From: Xanthoparmelia taractica | Taxonomy: Eukaryota > Ascomycota > Lecanoromycetes > Lecanorales > Parmeliaceae | Direction: 5' to 3' | Assembly: GCA_033085395.1 (NCBI GenBank) | Contig: JANQBS010000013.1 | Coordinates: 124,001 to 188,000, forward strand | Length of the DNA stretch: 64,000 bases | Shown: in pieces, positions 1 through 10,760 of the stretch | Layout: every line of letters begins with the position of its first letter | How positions within the stretch are numbered: position 1 is the stretch's first letter | Position numbers and translations under genes: made by a program | The notes under the pieces: generated by a model | Database searches by the model: none | Seen by the model: the letters and a program-made list of their open reading frames with translations, nothing else | Told to the model about the DNA's origin: nothing

Positions 1-1104
1 AGAGAGTACGTGCGGTGCGTACAAGGAGGTGGGATGCCTCCTGCGAAAGAGCCGGAGAGCATGAAGGCAGTACTCGGCATAGTTCCTATGAAGGATCGAA
101 AGGAGGTTGTTGACAGGAATGGCTTTAGTCCGGGTCAACTTGACAGTTGAAATTACTTTTTTGTTGAGATCGTGCTTCTCAGGCTTGACGTCTTCTATCT
201 TTTTCCCCTCTGCTTCTGCTTTGCGAGCCTTCGCTGCATGCAATTTCTTTTCCCTGTCTAGGATTTTGATGTGGTCATCCAGATGAGTGATTAGACTGAA
301 GACCTCTTTTTCAAGGACTTGCCAGATCTCCATGTCACTGCTTGCGCTGTCAAGCATACCCATCACCAAGGTCCTGTGGTCGTCACAGGCTACTTCAAGT
401 CTGACACGCTCCTCGTCAGTCTCGACGTCATTGCTCAATGTAATCCCGTTAGCTAATTTCAATGGTCGTTTGAAGGTTCTCGCATTGAGCGCTTGCTCTC
501 GGTCAGGAGCCCGCATGTCGATTGCTCGCTCTCTCGGCACAGGGCCGAAAAGAAGGTTCCTGGCAGCAGCCTTTGCGGCCTGCTCTTCTTGCAGGCGTAG
601 TTGCTTTATGGCATTTTCGAAGATGTTGTCGAGATCGGCGTTGGGGTCGTATCCACTGATTAGCTCGTCTTGGTCTAGAATGTCTTCGCCGTCTGGCTCC
701 GAATCCATAGGCTGTGAGAAGCCATTGATGAGTCTATTGAAAGCTGCTTGTTCGGATGCTGTCACGGTCGACGGCCTGAAGTTTTCTTTCTCCTTCTGAG
801 GCTTGACATGTGAGAGGGCGTCGGAGCTTTGGTCGTGATAGGGGTCGACGAAGGTAATCGGATCGCTGTTGGGGCGCCGGGTTCTGTCAGCATAGGCCTG
901 CCCCTGAGATGTGTAACAGAAGTTGCGCATGCGTCTATCATGGTTGTGGACATGGGTATTGGCTGCATGGAAACGTCCTGCTGTCTTCCGCTCCGTAAGG
1001 AGTGTTCGAGTCTGATAAAGTATAGGAAGTAAGGAGCTTGACTCTGCACGTTTCGGTGCAGCAAATATAAGACTCAGGCAGCTGGTTAATGAAGCTTTCC
1101 TCAT
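1..1104 (-). CDS. Mtf2-like mitochondrial protein, C-terminus off the left edge
   Basis: The frame is open from an ATG at 1104 to the window edge (368 codons), so the C-terminus is missing. The first 20 residues (MRKASLTSCLSLIFAAPKRA) contain several basic and no acidic residues, and the next stretch is rich in Arg and Ser, as in a mitochondrial presequence. A hydrophilic middle follows. The last visible third has MEIWQVLEKEVFSLI (about residues 255-270) and HALRLFRRRHPTSLYAPHVL (about 345-365). This order of motifs matches my recollection of the fungal Mtf2-like C-terminal domain; yeast Mtf2 (Nam1) acts in mitochondrial transcript processing and translation. The family assignment is by motif memory only. 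It is divergent from CMR1, with 284 bp between the two start codons. Confidence 0.7.
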   Translation of the reverse strand, partial: MRKASLTSCLSLIFAAPKRAESSSLLPILYQTRTLLTERKTAGRFHAANTHVHNHDRRMRNFCYTSQGQAYADRTRRPNSDPITFVDPYHDQSSDALSHVKPQKEKENFRPSTVTASEQAAFNRLINGFSQPMDSEPDGEDILDQDELISGYDPNADLDNIFENAIKQLRLQEEQAAKAAARNLLFGPVPRERAIDMRAPDREQALNARTFKRPLKLANGITLSNDVETDEERVRLEVACDDHRTLVMGMLDSASSDMEIWQVLEKEVFSLITHLDDHIKILDREKKLHAAKARKAEAEGKKIEDVKPEKHDLNKKVISTVKLTRTKAIPVNNLLSILHRNYAEYCLHALRLFRRRHPTSLYAPHVLS

Positions 1105-1388
1105 CCCCTGAACAGGTCTGGGTACTGGACTAGTAATCCAGATTTATATCGAAACCGATAGACAGTATTACTTTGTCCAAACGTTTTTCGTAGGGCTAGA
1201 CTAGACTAGCGCGTTAGTCGCGAATCTCAATTGATCGCGGGTTCGCCACACGCGCTCAGGATAAATATTGAATTATACGGGGTAGAGGTCGCTTTGCAAA
1301 AGCACTCCTCCTGCCTCACACACCTCCTTCAAGGATCTGAATCTGCTCCATATCCATTCTGTACAAACATTGATTTTCAGCATCTACA
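1105..1388. promoter_or_regulatory. Divergent promoter region between the Mtf2-like gene and CMR1
   Basis: These 284 bp separate two divergent start codons and must carry both promoters and 5' leaders. I see no clear TATA box or named factor site. Confidence 0.5.
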
Positions 1389-3023
1389 ATGGCGCCCGAA
1401 CTTAGCGAATACGAACGGCAGCGCCAAGCAAACATCGCTCAGCGAGACAAACTTCTCAAGCAACTCGCCCTTGACGCCGGACAAGCCGGACTCGGACCTC
1501 AAAAGCCCGCCCCCAAGTCGAACAAGAGTACTGCATCGCACAAGAAAAAGGGCCCCGTCAAGCGCGTCAAAGTCGAAGACGTTGGCCCAAGAAGAACGTC
1601 GTCACGCCTACAAGGATTGACGGCCGATAGCGAGGTCGCTAAGCGGAAAGCCGAGGATGAATACGTCGCAACACAAGAAGCCGCAAGGGCAAAGCGACAG
1701 CGACATTCAGGGGAGCTGAACTTAAGTGATGTCGTGGTCGGAGGGAGAGAATGGGACAAGAGCGAGAATTTCTTGGTAGATGTTGTGTCAAGGGGCGCCA
1801 ATCCGTATGAGCGTACATTTGGAGACTCTGAGGTCAGAGAAACTACAGACAAGGAACTCAGATCTCTGAGAGAGCAGATGAGCGGCTTGGAACTATATGA
1901 CGGCTTCGAGCCCAATCGTATAAAGATAACGCCGGAAAGGATTTACTCGCTAGGCTTTCACCCAACAACAGATAAATCACTAGTCTTCGCTGGCGACAAG
2001 CTGGGCAATTTGGGCATCTTTGATGCCTCACAGACATCCGCGTCCGTCAAAGCCGAGAACGGTGTAAAAAAGGAAGAAGCAGACGAAGACGAGGAAGAAG
2101 ACGGCCCAGACCCAGCAATTACATCTTTCCACTGCCACACCCGGACGATATCTTCCTTCCAATTCTCTCACACCAACCCCTCGCATCTCTATACCTGCTC
2201 CTATGACTCCTCTCTCCGCCTCCTCGACCTCACGAAATCCAAATCCACCGAAATTTATGCACCCTCCGACTCCTCGCTCGACGAGCCCCTTTCAGGGGTA
2301 GAGATGGATCCAACCGCACCACACATGCTCTATTTTTCTCGTCTTGATGGCCACGTAGGAAGGACAGATACCCGAGCACCAAATACAACAGATGTCTTCC
2401 AACTGTCGGAGAAGAAGATTGGCGGCTTCTCCCTCAACCCTGCAAACCCGCATTTCGTAGCCACAGCATCGCTAGATAGATACCTGCGAATCTGGGACCT
2501 TCGAAAATTGAGCGGAAAGGCGTCCAGGCAGCTTCCCGCTCTCATTGGAGAGCACGAAAGCAGACTCAGTGTCAGCCACGCGGCGTTCAATTCGGCAGGC
2601 CAGGTTGCAACGGCGAGCTATGATGACACCATTAAAATACACACCTTTGAAGGTATGGGCTCATGGGCTCCTGGGCACAAAGTGTCAGATGACGAGATGG
2701 AACCCTCATCCATCATCCGACACAACAACCAGACGGGCAGATGGGTGACCATGTCAGTGTCTCCCCTTCTTCTCCTTCACATCAAGAAGCTAACCGGCAG
2801 CAGTCTCCGCGCCCAATGGCAACTCCATCCACCCAATTCGATCCACCGCTTCTGCATCGGCAACATGAACCGCTTCGTGGATATCTACACCGCAAACGGA
2901 GACCAGCTGGCGCAGCTAGGTGGCGGAGGCATCACTGCTGTGCCGGCTGTGGCTCAATTTCATCCCACGGAGCAATGGGTCGCTGCGGGAACCGCGAGTG
3001 GGAAATTATGCTTGTGGATGTGA
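1389..3023 (+). CDS. CMR1: DNA damage-binding WD40 protein Cmr1 (WDR76 family)
   Basis: Intronless, 544 aa, starting at an ATG in a good context (acaATGGCG). The N-terminus (about 1-40) has the family opening in which a Ser/Glu/Tyr stretch leads into QRQANIAQRDKLLKQLAL. A Lys/Arg-rich linker follows (40-110), then 'SSRLQGL' and a WD40 propeller from about residue 180 to the end, closing with GTASGKLCLWM. An acidic insert (about 225-240, mostly Asp/Glu) interrupts the first blades. Yeast Cmr1 binds UV-damaged DNA and moves to intranuclear quality-control foci under replication stress; human WDR76 is the counterpart. Length and domain order agree with fungal Cmr1. Confidence 0.93.
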   Translation: MAPELSEYERQRQANIAQRDKLLKQLALDAGQAGLGPQKPAPKSNKSTASHKKKGPVKRVKVEDVGPRRTSSRLQGLTADSEVAKRKAEDEYVATQEAARAKRQRHSGELNLSDVVVGGREWDKSENFLVDVVSRGANPYERTFGDSEVRETTDKELRSLREQMSGLELYDGFEPNRIKITPERIYSLGFHPTTDKSLVFAGDKLGNLGIFDASQTSASVKAENGVKKEEADEDEEEDGPDPAITSFHCHTRTISSFQFSHTNPSHLYTCSYDSSLRLLDLTKSKSTEIYAPSDSSLDEPLSGVEMDPTAPHMLYFSRLDGHVGRTDTRAPNTTDVFQLSEKKIGGFSLNPANPHFVATASLDRYLRIWDLRKLSGKASRQLPALIGEHESRLSVSHAAFNSAGQVATASYDDTIKIHTFEGMGSWAPGHKVSDDEMEPSSIIRHNNQTGRWVTMSVSPLLLLHIKKLTGSSLRAQWQLHPPNSIHRFCIGNMNRFVDIYTANGDQLAQLGGGGITAVPAVAQFHPTEQWVAAGTASGKLCLWM

Positions 3024-3273
3024 GAAGTTGAGCGAGGTGAATAGCCGTGGACCGGAAACGGCGTGTAAAAACGGACCTTGGGCAGCGCTTTGTACATCTA
3101 GAGTGAAGGAGCGAATGTTGCATATCAGGCAGCGCTCTGCATATAAGGAGCGGGTTCGGTGGTCATCATCTTCGAGATCTTCCTCACGAGTACCCTCGGC
3201 GGCTGCCTCGAGATTTTCGCAAAGAGACCTCGTTTCTGGGGCTGGAGAGAGGAGAGGTATTCCTGTTCATATG

Positions 3274-4662
3274 TCAGCTGTTTCCCCCAATTTTCATCGT
3301 TGCAAGTCCGCCTACCTCTCGCTCCGTCTGTTCCTGTTTTAGTACGAGTACCTTCATCTGCTTCATGAGCTGCTCGACTTCTCGACCTCGCTCCACCGAA
3401 TCTTGCGTCGCCATCTCCATCTGCTTCACGAGCTGCCCGACATATCGGTCACGCTCCGCGGAATCTTGTTTCATTACATCCATGTGTCTCGCAAGCTGCT
3501 CAAAGTGTCGGTCTCGCTTCGTCAACTCTTGTTGCACTACATCCACCTGTTTAACGAGCCGGTCGATCTTCCGATCCTGCTCCTGCTCCTGCAACCGCGA
3601 GATCTGCGCTGTGTTTTCGTTCTTGCTCCCCGTGTATTTCTGTTCCAAAGCTTCGATTTGCTCGCCTAAGCGCTTTGAGTCCTCGGAGCTTTTCGCTTCT
3701 GATGCCTCATGGCGGACCTTGCTCTCTTCGAGCCCTTGGCGCATACTCTCTGCTTCGCTTTCGTTCAGGCTCGCCTTCTCTTCAAACTTTGCTTTCGCTT
3801 CCTGGAGGATCGCAATCTCGCGACCGCTGGCCGCGAGTTGCTGGCGCAGGTCTTCGGCTTCTTCCTCGCTCCTCTTTGCTCTCTCATCGAGCGCCAGATC
3901 CCGGTCCCGGATCTTTGCTTTCAGACTCGCAATCTCTAGGGTGCTGGTCGTCATCATGCCGTCAAGCCGCGCCTTGCTTTCTTTCAGCCCCTTTATCTCC
4001 TTCAAGCTGGCAGCTACGTTCTTCTCAATCTTGGCTTGACTTTCCTCCACTTGCTTTTCCAGGCGTTCGACCTTGTCATTCGGCTCGTTCCGGGTCTCCA
4101 CACGCGTTTGCAGCTCCGTCAGCTGCCGCCTCAGCAGGGCGAGATCTCTCAAGCTCGCCGCCTGATCTCCCTCGAGTTTCTTGTTCTGCTCCGTCAGTTC
4201 GGAGCAACAGTTCTGCGACGCGTCCAACGCCCAACGCGTCTCATTGATCTCCTGCCGAGATGCCTCGCGCTCTTCCCTGACGTCGCTCTGGAGCTGCCTG
4301 AGCGCGGCGACCACGTCGAGCAACTCGCCATGCTCGCTGACATAGTATTCAATCCTCGCCCTCCAATCGCTCACCACCGAACCCGCCTGCCTTTGGTGAA
4401 AGTCTCTACACAGCGTGTTCTCGGCCAATGCAAAGAGGTCGGCCCGAGTAATATCGGACGGATGCATCCTCGACATGGATCTCAGCTGGTTGTCAGCGGC
4501 CTCTATCTGGCGGGTGCTGAATTGCTCGCTGTCAAATGACCACCTACAACGTCGACCTGTAGAACTGGCGGTGCCGACGCACGAGGAGTTGGGGCCATTG
4601 AGATCGACGTCGAGGACTCGGTAGGGATTCCACGCATTCCTGGTTAAGCTGACCGAAGCCAT
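3274..4662 (-). CDS. Long coiled-coil protein with a fungal Cys-containing N-terminal region
   Basis: 462 aa from the ATG at 4662 (MASVSLTRNAWNPYR); the frame is open further upstream, but a near-cognate start there is unlikely. Residues about 20-120 contain C-x(9)-RRCRWSF, then LFALAENTLCRDFHQRQAG. This resembles the N-terminal module of many uncharacterised ascomycete proteins (CxG..R.G.RC ... LLCxxxH..Q). From about residue 130 to the end the protein is almost continuous heptad-type helix rich in Glu, Lys, Leu and Gln (for example LKEIKGLKESKARLDGMM), including near-repeats of a QLVKQMDVMKQDS type. No enzyme motif is visible. A structural or scaffolding role is inference only. It is convergent with CMR1. 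Confidence 0.75.
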   Translation of the reverse strand: MASVSLTRNAWNPYRVLDVDLNGPNSSCVGTASSTGRRCRWSFDSEQFSTRQIEAADNQLRSMSRMHPSDITRADLFALAENTLCRDFHQRQAGSVVSDWRARIEYYVSEHGELLDVVAALRQLQSDVREEREASRQEINETRWALDASQNCCSELTEQNKKLEGDQAASLRDLALLRRQLTELQTRVETRNEPNDKVERLEKQVEESQAKIEKNVAASLKEIKGLKESKARLDGMMTTSTLEIASLKAKIRDRDLALDERAKRSEEEAEDLRQQLAASGREIAILQEAKAKFEEKASLNESEAESMRQGLEESKVRHEASEAKSSEDSKRLGEQIEALEQKYTGSKNENTAQISRLQEQEQDRKIDRLVKQVDVVQQELTKRDRHFEQLARHMDVMKQDSAERDRYVGQLVKQMEMATQDSVERGREVEQLMKQMKVLVLKQEQTEREVGGLATMKIGGNS

Positions 4663-4759
4663 GTTGAAACGATAAATAGGAAAAGGCGTATCCTGGGCTT
4701 TATGTTTGTTTTTTATAGAGTGACGACCTGTAGACCAGACTCCGTTAGGGACTCGAACC

Positions 4760-4782
4760 CCACACACACACTCTCTCTCTCT
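4760..4782. repeat. (CA)n(CT)n microsatellite
   Basis: Five CA units are followed directly by about six CT units, about 100 bp upstream of the coiled-coil gene start, so it probably lies in its promoter or leader. Confidence 0.8.
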
Positions 4783-5184
4783 TTATGGAAGAAATAAAAA
4801 ACAAAGAGATACAAATGGAGGCCTTGTTCTATTCCGATCGATTTCGAGTAAGGTAAATACGTTTACAATTGAGAGAATTTGCGAGATCCCGTTGGACAAT
4901 ATATATACACCCCAAGACCATGATACTACCTTACCCTACCTTATTTTATACCTCATACGAAGTACCTTAACCCACCAACTTCACGAAACCAGAAATAGCT
5001 AAGCGCCCGCACCCTCTCTCAGGCTTCCATTTCTTAGAAATGGACCGAAACGGCACGGCTCGTTACTTGGTACGTGTTCGACAGACAGCCCCCGGCTGTA
5101 TTTTCAGCAGTAGCAGCTGAGACTGGGATTGAAAGCAGAGAGGGTAGTATTCTGGAATTTGAGGATCACGTATTGGCGCCAAGC
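4783..5184. other. Intergenic, AT-rich, no gene recognised
   Basis: Contains short repeated CCTTACCCTACCTTA-type words around 4930-4950 and no open frame I can support. Confidence 0.4.
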
Positions 5185-5992
5185 CTATGAGGAAAAAGAG
5201 GCACAGTGCATTAGGGATGACCCCCGTGCCCCCCCTCCACCCCCAAACTGGAACAATTTGCGCAGCGCAGCCATCGAGGCGCAATATTTATTATCGAGAA
5301 CGATGCTTTTGGGACAAGCAAGCCAGACAGGCACGGAAATGGGCAAGCAAGCCTTACCGAAGCGCTCCGAAACTATAAATGTGTGTGTACCTCGCAAGGC
5401 TCTCTCTGAAAGGCAGAAATGAGCGAAGGGGGAGTGAATCAAGCTACTTGATGGGGGCCAAATTGATGAGCTACTGTGGGAGTCTTCCCACCACATTGTC
5501 AAGGCCGTGTTTGCAAGTCTCAGTCTGCCTATTACAGATCTTTTCTTTGCCGCGATGCGTGTCTGCCTACACAGACACGCGCTGTCTAATGCAAGGCTTT
5601 CCAAGGCTGAATCGACCTTGCTATGCTTTTCCTCTAGAGTTACCTCAGAAGATGAACCCTTTTCCGTGCCTCCACGACTTTTGAGTATATCTTCAGCTTG
5701 GCATACGGTCGAGATCTCCTGATGCTCCTTCCAGGCGAAGCTTTTAGTGCAACGACTTGGTGTCAGGCAATTATTTCCATGGGTCATGGAATCTTTCTTG
5801 ACAAACACAAGTGGTCGTTATATCACTGACCTTAGAGGTCGTCTTTGCCTGACTGACTTGATATATGGGTTGATCAGGCCTTGCAGAAGGACCCTGAGGA
5901 GTTTTTGGACCGTAGATTTCGGATGCGTGATTGGGTGTAGATAGATCATGCCGTTGTGGTAGATGTATCTGTTTTGCTTGAGGGTTCCTCAT
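5185..5992 (-). CDS. Possible two-exon hypothetical gene, unsupported by homology
   Basis: Two minus-strand frames look weakly protein-like. The upstream one begins at an ATG at 5992 (MRNPQAKQIHLPQ...), is Pro/Gln-rich, and ends at ...VSQAKTTSK before a GTCAGT donor. The downstream one (KDSMTHGNNCLTPSRCTKSF...) runs to a stop at 5185 and includes LALDSACLCRQTRIAAKK. Joining them needs an intron of only about 34 nt (roughly 5831-5798), shorter than the others in this window. I recognise no domain. It lies downstream of the DIM-2-like gene on the same strand. It may be spurious or a decaying gene. Confidence 0.22.
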
Positions 5993-6150
5993 GCTGTGCC
6001 CGGTAGGTTTTCAATCCCAAAAACCCATTGATGCCGTTGGTACCCACACCTAAACGTCTACATTCGGACTGGCGGGCCTTGGCCGAATCAAACTTATCGA
6101 TGGCTGAGGTTCCGGGTTCCTTGCCTATTGTCATCCCATTTCCTCGTCGG

Positions 6151-9100
6151 CTATCCTATGGTATCAGATATAGCAGATGCAAGCGATCTGGAAGATGTAA
6201 GAGCAGTGGTAAGTTTGGTCATGACATTTTGAGCAGACCATCCATCGCGAGCTGCTTCTCCACAGGCCGTCAGTGTAGGCTCCTCAATCTTGCAATCGTC
6301 GTCTATACTTTTGACGGAGTCTTCAGGGGAGGCGTCGAGCGGAACGACTGGGGTCTCTTGTCTCGCTGCGTTGGCCAGCCATGCTGTACGCAGAGAGACG
6401 CCTAAAGCCAGCGCCACGAGACGAGCCACACCATTCCCTACGATCTTCCACTGGTCAGAGGGGGAACCAATAAGGACTTCGTCGTCCGGAAAAGCCTGCG
6501 CTCGACGTGCTTCCATGATCGTCAGCAACCGATGATCATCCCAATGCAGACAATTACCGCCTGCACCGTCATCGGGTCTAGGTGCTGTCTTTACCGTAGG
6601 CATTAACGAGTTTCGGCTCACTCGCTGCCAAGATTTCGAGTCGGGCCTCGATCGAATCTTGTTGGCCCAATTGAAGCTATTAATTTGCGTCTCAGGCATA
6701 TAGCCACGCTTGAATGCCTTGACGAAAGAGCAGCCACTTGGGAAACGAGGAACGCTCGATACGCGAACCCGGCCCGTAACAGATAAGGTTCTGCTCATGC
6801 GGTGATCGGGGAATTGGATACACATTGTATAAGCGTCGGTCGCAGGTAAGTCTTTCGTGGCTTCTGCTGATGTAACGTACTTGAATGGTGTGCGGCCAGT
6901 TGTCCTTGAGCTGATGTGCAGGCCATTTGCTGTCTTTCCCAGGCTTCCACCCCAGACTCCATCCGGGTGTGAATGTGTCAGTGCGGGCTCTGGCAATGGC
7001 GTCAGACCTGGAGCTGCGATAGTGATGATGATCCTGCTGCGACTCTGGGGGCATCCAAAACTCCAAGCGTCCAGGTAGGACGTTCGAACTTGGTATCCCA
7101 TGCCCACTAGGCAGCAGATCACCTGTGCTAGCACATTACCTTCGTCGCCAACAGACATGCCTTTTACATTTTCCAAAAGAGCATATTTAGGACGATAGAA
7201 ATCTATGAAAGCCAGGACGGAGGCTACCATAGACTCATTGAGTAAGCCACTTTCATTGCCTTTGTTTGGATTTGCCAATGAGAAACCCGGACATGGATGG
7301 CCAGCACAGATTAGGTCGATCGCACCGAATCGAGCAACCAATTCGGTCCCTTTCCCCTCCAGTGCTTGGCTCAAGTAATGGTTCACTGATCCACGGAAAA
7401 GCTTGGTCTCATTCTGGGTTGGCAGGTTGGCTTTGTAAGTGTGAATCGCTTGAGTAGACCAGTCTATCACCCATTCGAAGCGAACAGCACCACCCTCTTC
7501 GAGCCCGCGTCCGAAGTTTCCTCCACCGCAGAACATATCTAGACCTTTTAATTGTCGCAGAGGCGGAGTCGAGGTGGGATCCCAGCCCTGTCTTATGAAA
7601 GATGGCCACGGTGTTTGTAAGGTCTCCAAACCAGATCCAGAAGTCTGCAGGTCCTGAGTTGTAATGTAAAAGAAATCCGAGGCACCCTGACGGTTGTAGG
7701 GGCTTGGTATTCTCTGTGCCTCTCTGTCTGCTTTTGAGTAGAAACGAACTTGGCATTGTCTATGGACATATGCTAATGGAATTATTGTGGACCTGTCGGT
7801 CAAAACCAATTCGTTCGCGTCAGCTATATTGCAGCCGTAGTCTCTGCCCTTACGCAAAAGTCGTACGACTCTGATTCTCCCAACAAGACCATCTGGATCG
7901 TGCTCAAGAAGCACGACCGGTTCCAGATTTCCCCCCAACGCTATGAGCAAAGCATCTCCAATAGAGTATCTAGGTTTTGTGAGGACGTCGCGGCATGCAC
8001 ACCGAAAATGTGAATCTTGCAGTGTTTCCCAGGCTCCATCACCTTCGACATATCGTTGACGACAAAAAAACTCGGTTGACGTATCAAACCCACCGAACGT
8101 GACTCGCGGTTTCCGAAGGACATCGCTAGCGAGCACTGGAGGATCACCACAGTTGCAATGATCACTCAGAAAGAGTTCTTGTGGGGAAGGATAAAACATC
8201 TTCCGACAAGTGGTGTCTCCAGGACGATAGAGCCAGAGCAAGCCCAAAGCTTGGCCATCTTTAGTATCCGACACTTTTTGCACATAGCCAAAATATTCTA
8301 CGTCGTCGGTCTTCCAAGCACTGTTGCTGTCCTTTGGTATAGCCACTATATCTCCAATGCTGATATATGTTGACTCTTCTCGAGCTTTCGCATTCACACC
8401 ACTTGATCCGCGCCTTAATGGAATACGCACTTCCAGCTTCTGCTTCGCGGGACTGACGCTTGTTTGATTGGTAATTGGTTTTCCTTGGCTTGTTTGAATG
8501 ACGAAGCTGGATGGAGACTGACAATAGAGGTATTTTGCCCATGGGAGTTCTTTGAAACACTCGAATACGTAAGGCGTAACAGTGGTTTTGCGTATTGATA
8601 CAAGTTCCCCTCTCTCTGTCAAAGTGGCAAACATATCCTTGTTGGTGGCGGGTTCCACCTGTTCAGGTATCGCACGTAGGATCTTAGGGTGTACCTCCTC
8701 CCATATTGGGTGCTTCCCATATTTTTCATCAACCTGGACAGCTTGAAAATACAGGAAATTGGGGTGGGCCACAACGATGCGTCGAAAGTCCCGATGCCCG
8801 TATTGCTTAAGCCAACGGCGAACACACCCATTGGTGGGGTAGAGATCTTGGAGCCAGTCATGAAAATGATGGCGCAAATCATTTAGGGCAACTCCACTGT
8901 GAGTCTGGAGATAGTCCACAAAGTGTTTAGAGAAATCCGCCATCCATAGGAATGGCTCATGGTATCGTTTGTATTCCGCTGCAGGGTAGTTCAGACGATA
9001 CCAGACAGCGCGTCTCGCGCCTTCAACTGATTGTATCCAGATGTAGGGGCCTACGTTAGAGCGTTCCGGTTCTTCGTATCCTCCTATGGATAAGATCTCG

Positions 9101-9810
9101 AACGGAACTTTTTGGACATATCTCTGTCTACCAGCGTAGTGGATGACGCCATCAAAAAGGAAATTTTTCACTCGATCCTCGTTGATCTCGTGGAGTGATA
9201 CCAACTCATTTGCGAGTGGGGACTCCGTAGCGGTGCTGTTGCTGTTACGGGGCTTGTGGGGACGGTAAATGACAAAGTCTCGAAGGTCTGCCTCGACAAA
9301 AGCATTGTCATCTGTGTCTGTGTCGCTGTCATGCTGTTTCTCCTCTTTGGCCTGCCCATAATGTTAGTTTTCAAAGGGAGTATGCGGAGTACACTTCCCT
9401 CAACCTACTAAGATGTCTTGCAAAATGCTCTTCTCGGAGTACCTTGGCATCGATGGAATATGGCCATCGTAGGCCGTTTTGGGGTACACAAAGCTGGGTG
9501 GTCGAATACACGTCATCCGCACCTCACTCTTTTTGTCCTGTGACCGAATAGGACCCTTCTCTTCTGGCGAATGCCCATCGATATTGCTGGGTCTCCATGA
9601 GGATCCACCATCTTCTGAATCTGGTCTCTTTCGTTTTCGTAGATTTCGACTCGAGTCCCCTGAGGAATCCGAAGGATGAACGATTTGAGGGCCGGTTGAT
9701 GGAAGGATGTGGGGATGCTTGGCGGCGGAATCGGAGCCACGTGCGATGTTCATGTACATTTGGAAATGAAAATGATTACTGCTTGAGATCGGCGAGGTTG
9801 TCATGATCAC
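6151..9810 (-). CDS. dim-2: DIM-2-like (DNMT1-type) cytosine-5 DNA methyltransferase
   Basis: Two exons, 9810-9409 and 9351-6151, separated by a 57-nt intron (GTAGGT donor, CTAAC branch-like motif, GGGCAG acceptor); about 1200 aa. Order: low-complexity N-terminus with KRKRPDSEDGG (1-134); replication-foci-like region (about 195-285, VKNFLFDGVIHYAGRQRYV); two BAH-type regions (about 464-590 and 595-710); C5 methyltransferase domain from about 737. Visible motifs: I (DMFCGGGNFGRG), IV (AGHPCPGFS, Cys about 821), VI (LLENVKG), VIII (QSRSRI), IX-like (MEARRAQAFPDDE) and X (GNGV). ENV in motif VI argues against the RID/Masc1 class, which I recall carrying EQT. In Neurospora, DIM-2 performs all detectable DNA methylation, directed by H3K9me3 and HP1. 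The catalytic motif reads PCP instead of the usual PCQ. Confidence 0.92.
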
Positions 9811-10760
9811 CCCTCTGTCAGTCCCTTACTCAAGGAACCCTGTGGACTAGCCAGGTGAAAATGCAATGTCATGACAGTACCGAGCAGTGTAGGCAGGTTG
9901 ATCGTATAGTATGCAAATCAAAGCCATAACATGCACCGCCAATGTCAATTGTTTGTATGGTCGCTGAAGTACGTCGTAGATGATTACACTCACCCGTGTC
10001 ACCTCGCCTGTTCAACAGAGTTTTGGAAGACGCGTTGGATTGGCGTCGCGTTTGCCAAGCCGCATGACGCTAAGGTGATCTTGGTATGGCGCTAATCCCT
10101 TCTTGAAACCGAGAGCGAGGAGACCTCTTTTCCCTACCATCGACGCTGTCAAGAACCTGGCTCAAGCATTGACTGTGACCTATACCGCGACGCACGTCAA
10201 ATCTGCGGGACAGTAGGCACAGCAACCACCTGTGGCGGTTTCCATAATTAGAGGGGAGAGGAGCCTCCTCGACTTGAAAGGGCCATACCACCGGGATTCA
10301 TGCAGCGAAGTGCGCAGCTATTTGCCCAATCGCAGTTCCAAAGAACGAACTGCTGAAGAAATGCAAGGATAAGAGACTGCAGTTAAGCCTTTCTACGGGG
10401 ATCATCAGTGGTTTCCTGCAAAGGCACAAGGCTTTCATCGAATCGAGTGTTTGGGATGGGTTTGTCAATTACTATGCGCACTGACGGTTACTGCTAGGCC
10501 ATCAACAATTTATTGCATTTAAGAATACTTAGAAAATGTCAAGAGCTGAAAAGAGAGAGAGAGTCGAGTCATTTATACGACCTTTGTCAAAAGCGAATGT
10601 CTTTAAACTTCTTAGATTGCAGAAGGGGTAGTCGCATCCAATTCATAAATCGCTCAAAAAAAGATCGTCCCTTAAGAGATCCATTCAGTCCAGCTCGTAA
10701 TTTTCGTCAGGCTTTTTGTTGCTTCTCTCTGGCCTTGGCATTTTCCCATTCACTTTCCTC
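9811..10760. other. Intergenic region, no gene recognised
   Basis: This 950 bp lies upstream of the methyltransferase gene (its promoter must be in the lower-coordinate part). Only short frames without recognisable content are present. No tRNA or repeat structure was seen. Confidence 0.4.

Noticed and set aside
287..799. Plus-strand 170-codon frame
   Set aside because: Antisense to the Mtf2-like gene; Ser-rich with no conserved features.
3365..4624. Several long plus-strand frames (up to 224 codons)
   Set aside because: They are antisense shadows of the Glu/Lys/Leu-rich coiled-coil gene and read as Ser/Cys/Arg-rich low-complexity protein.
4744..4762. tRNA T-arm-like sequence on the minus strand (GGGGTTCGAGTCCC)
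   Set aside because: No anticodon arm, D-arm or matching acceptor stem is present; the 5' side is a CA/CT microsatellite.
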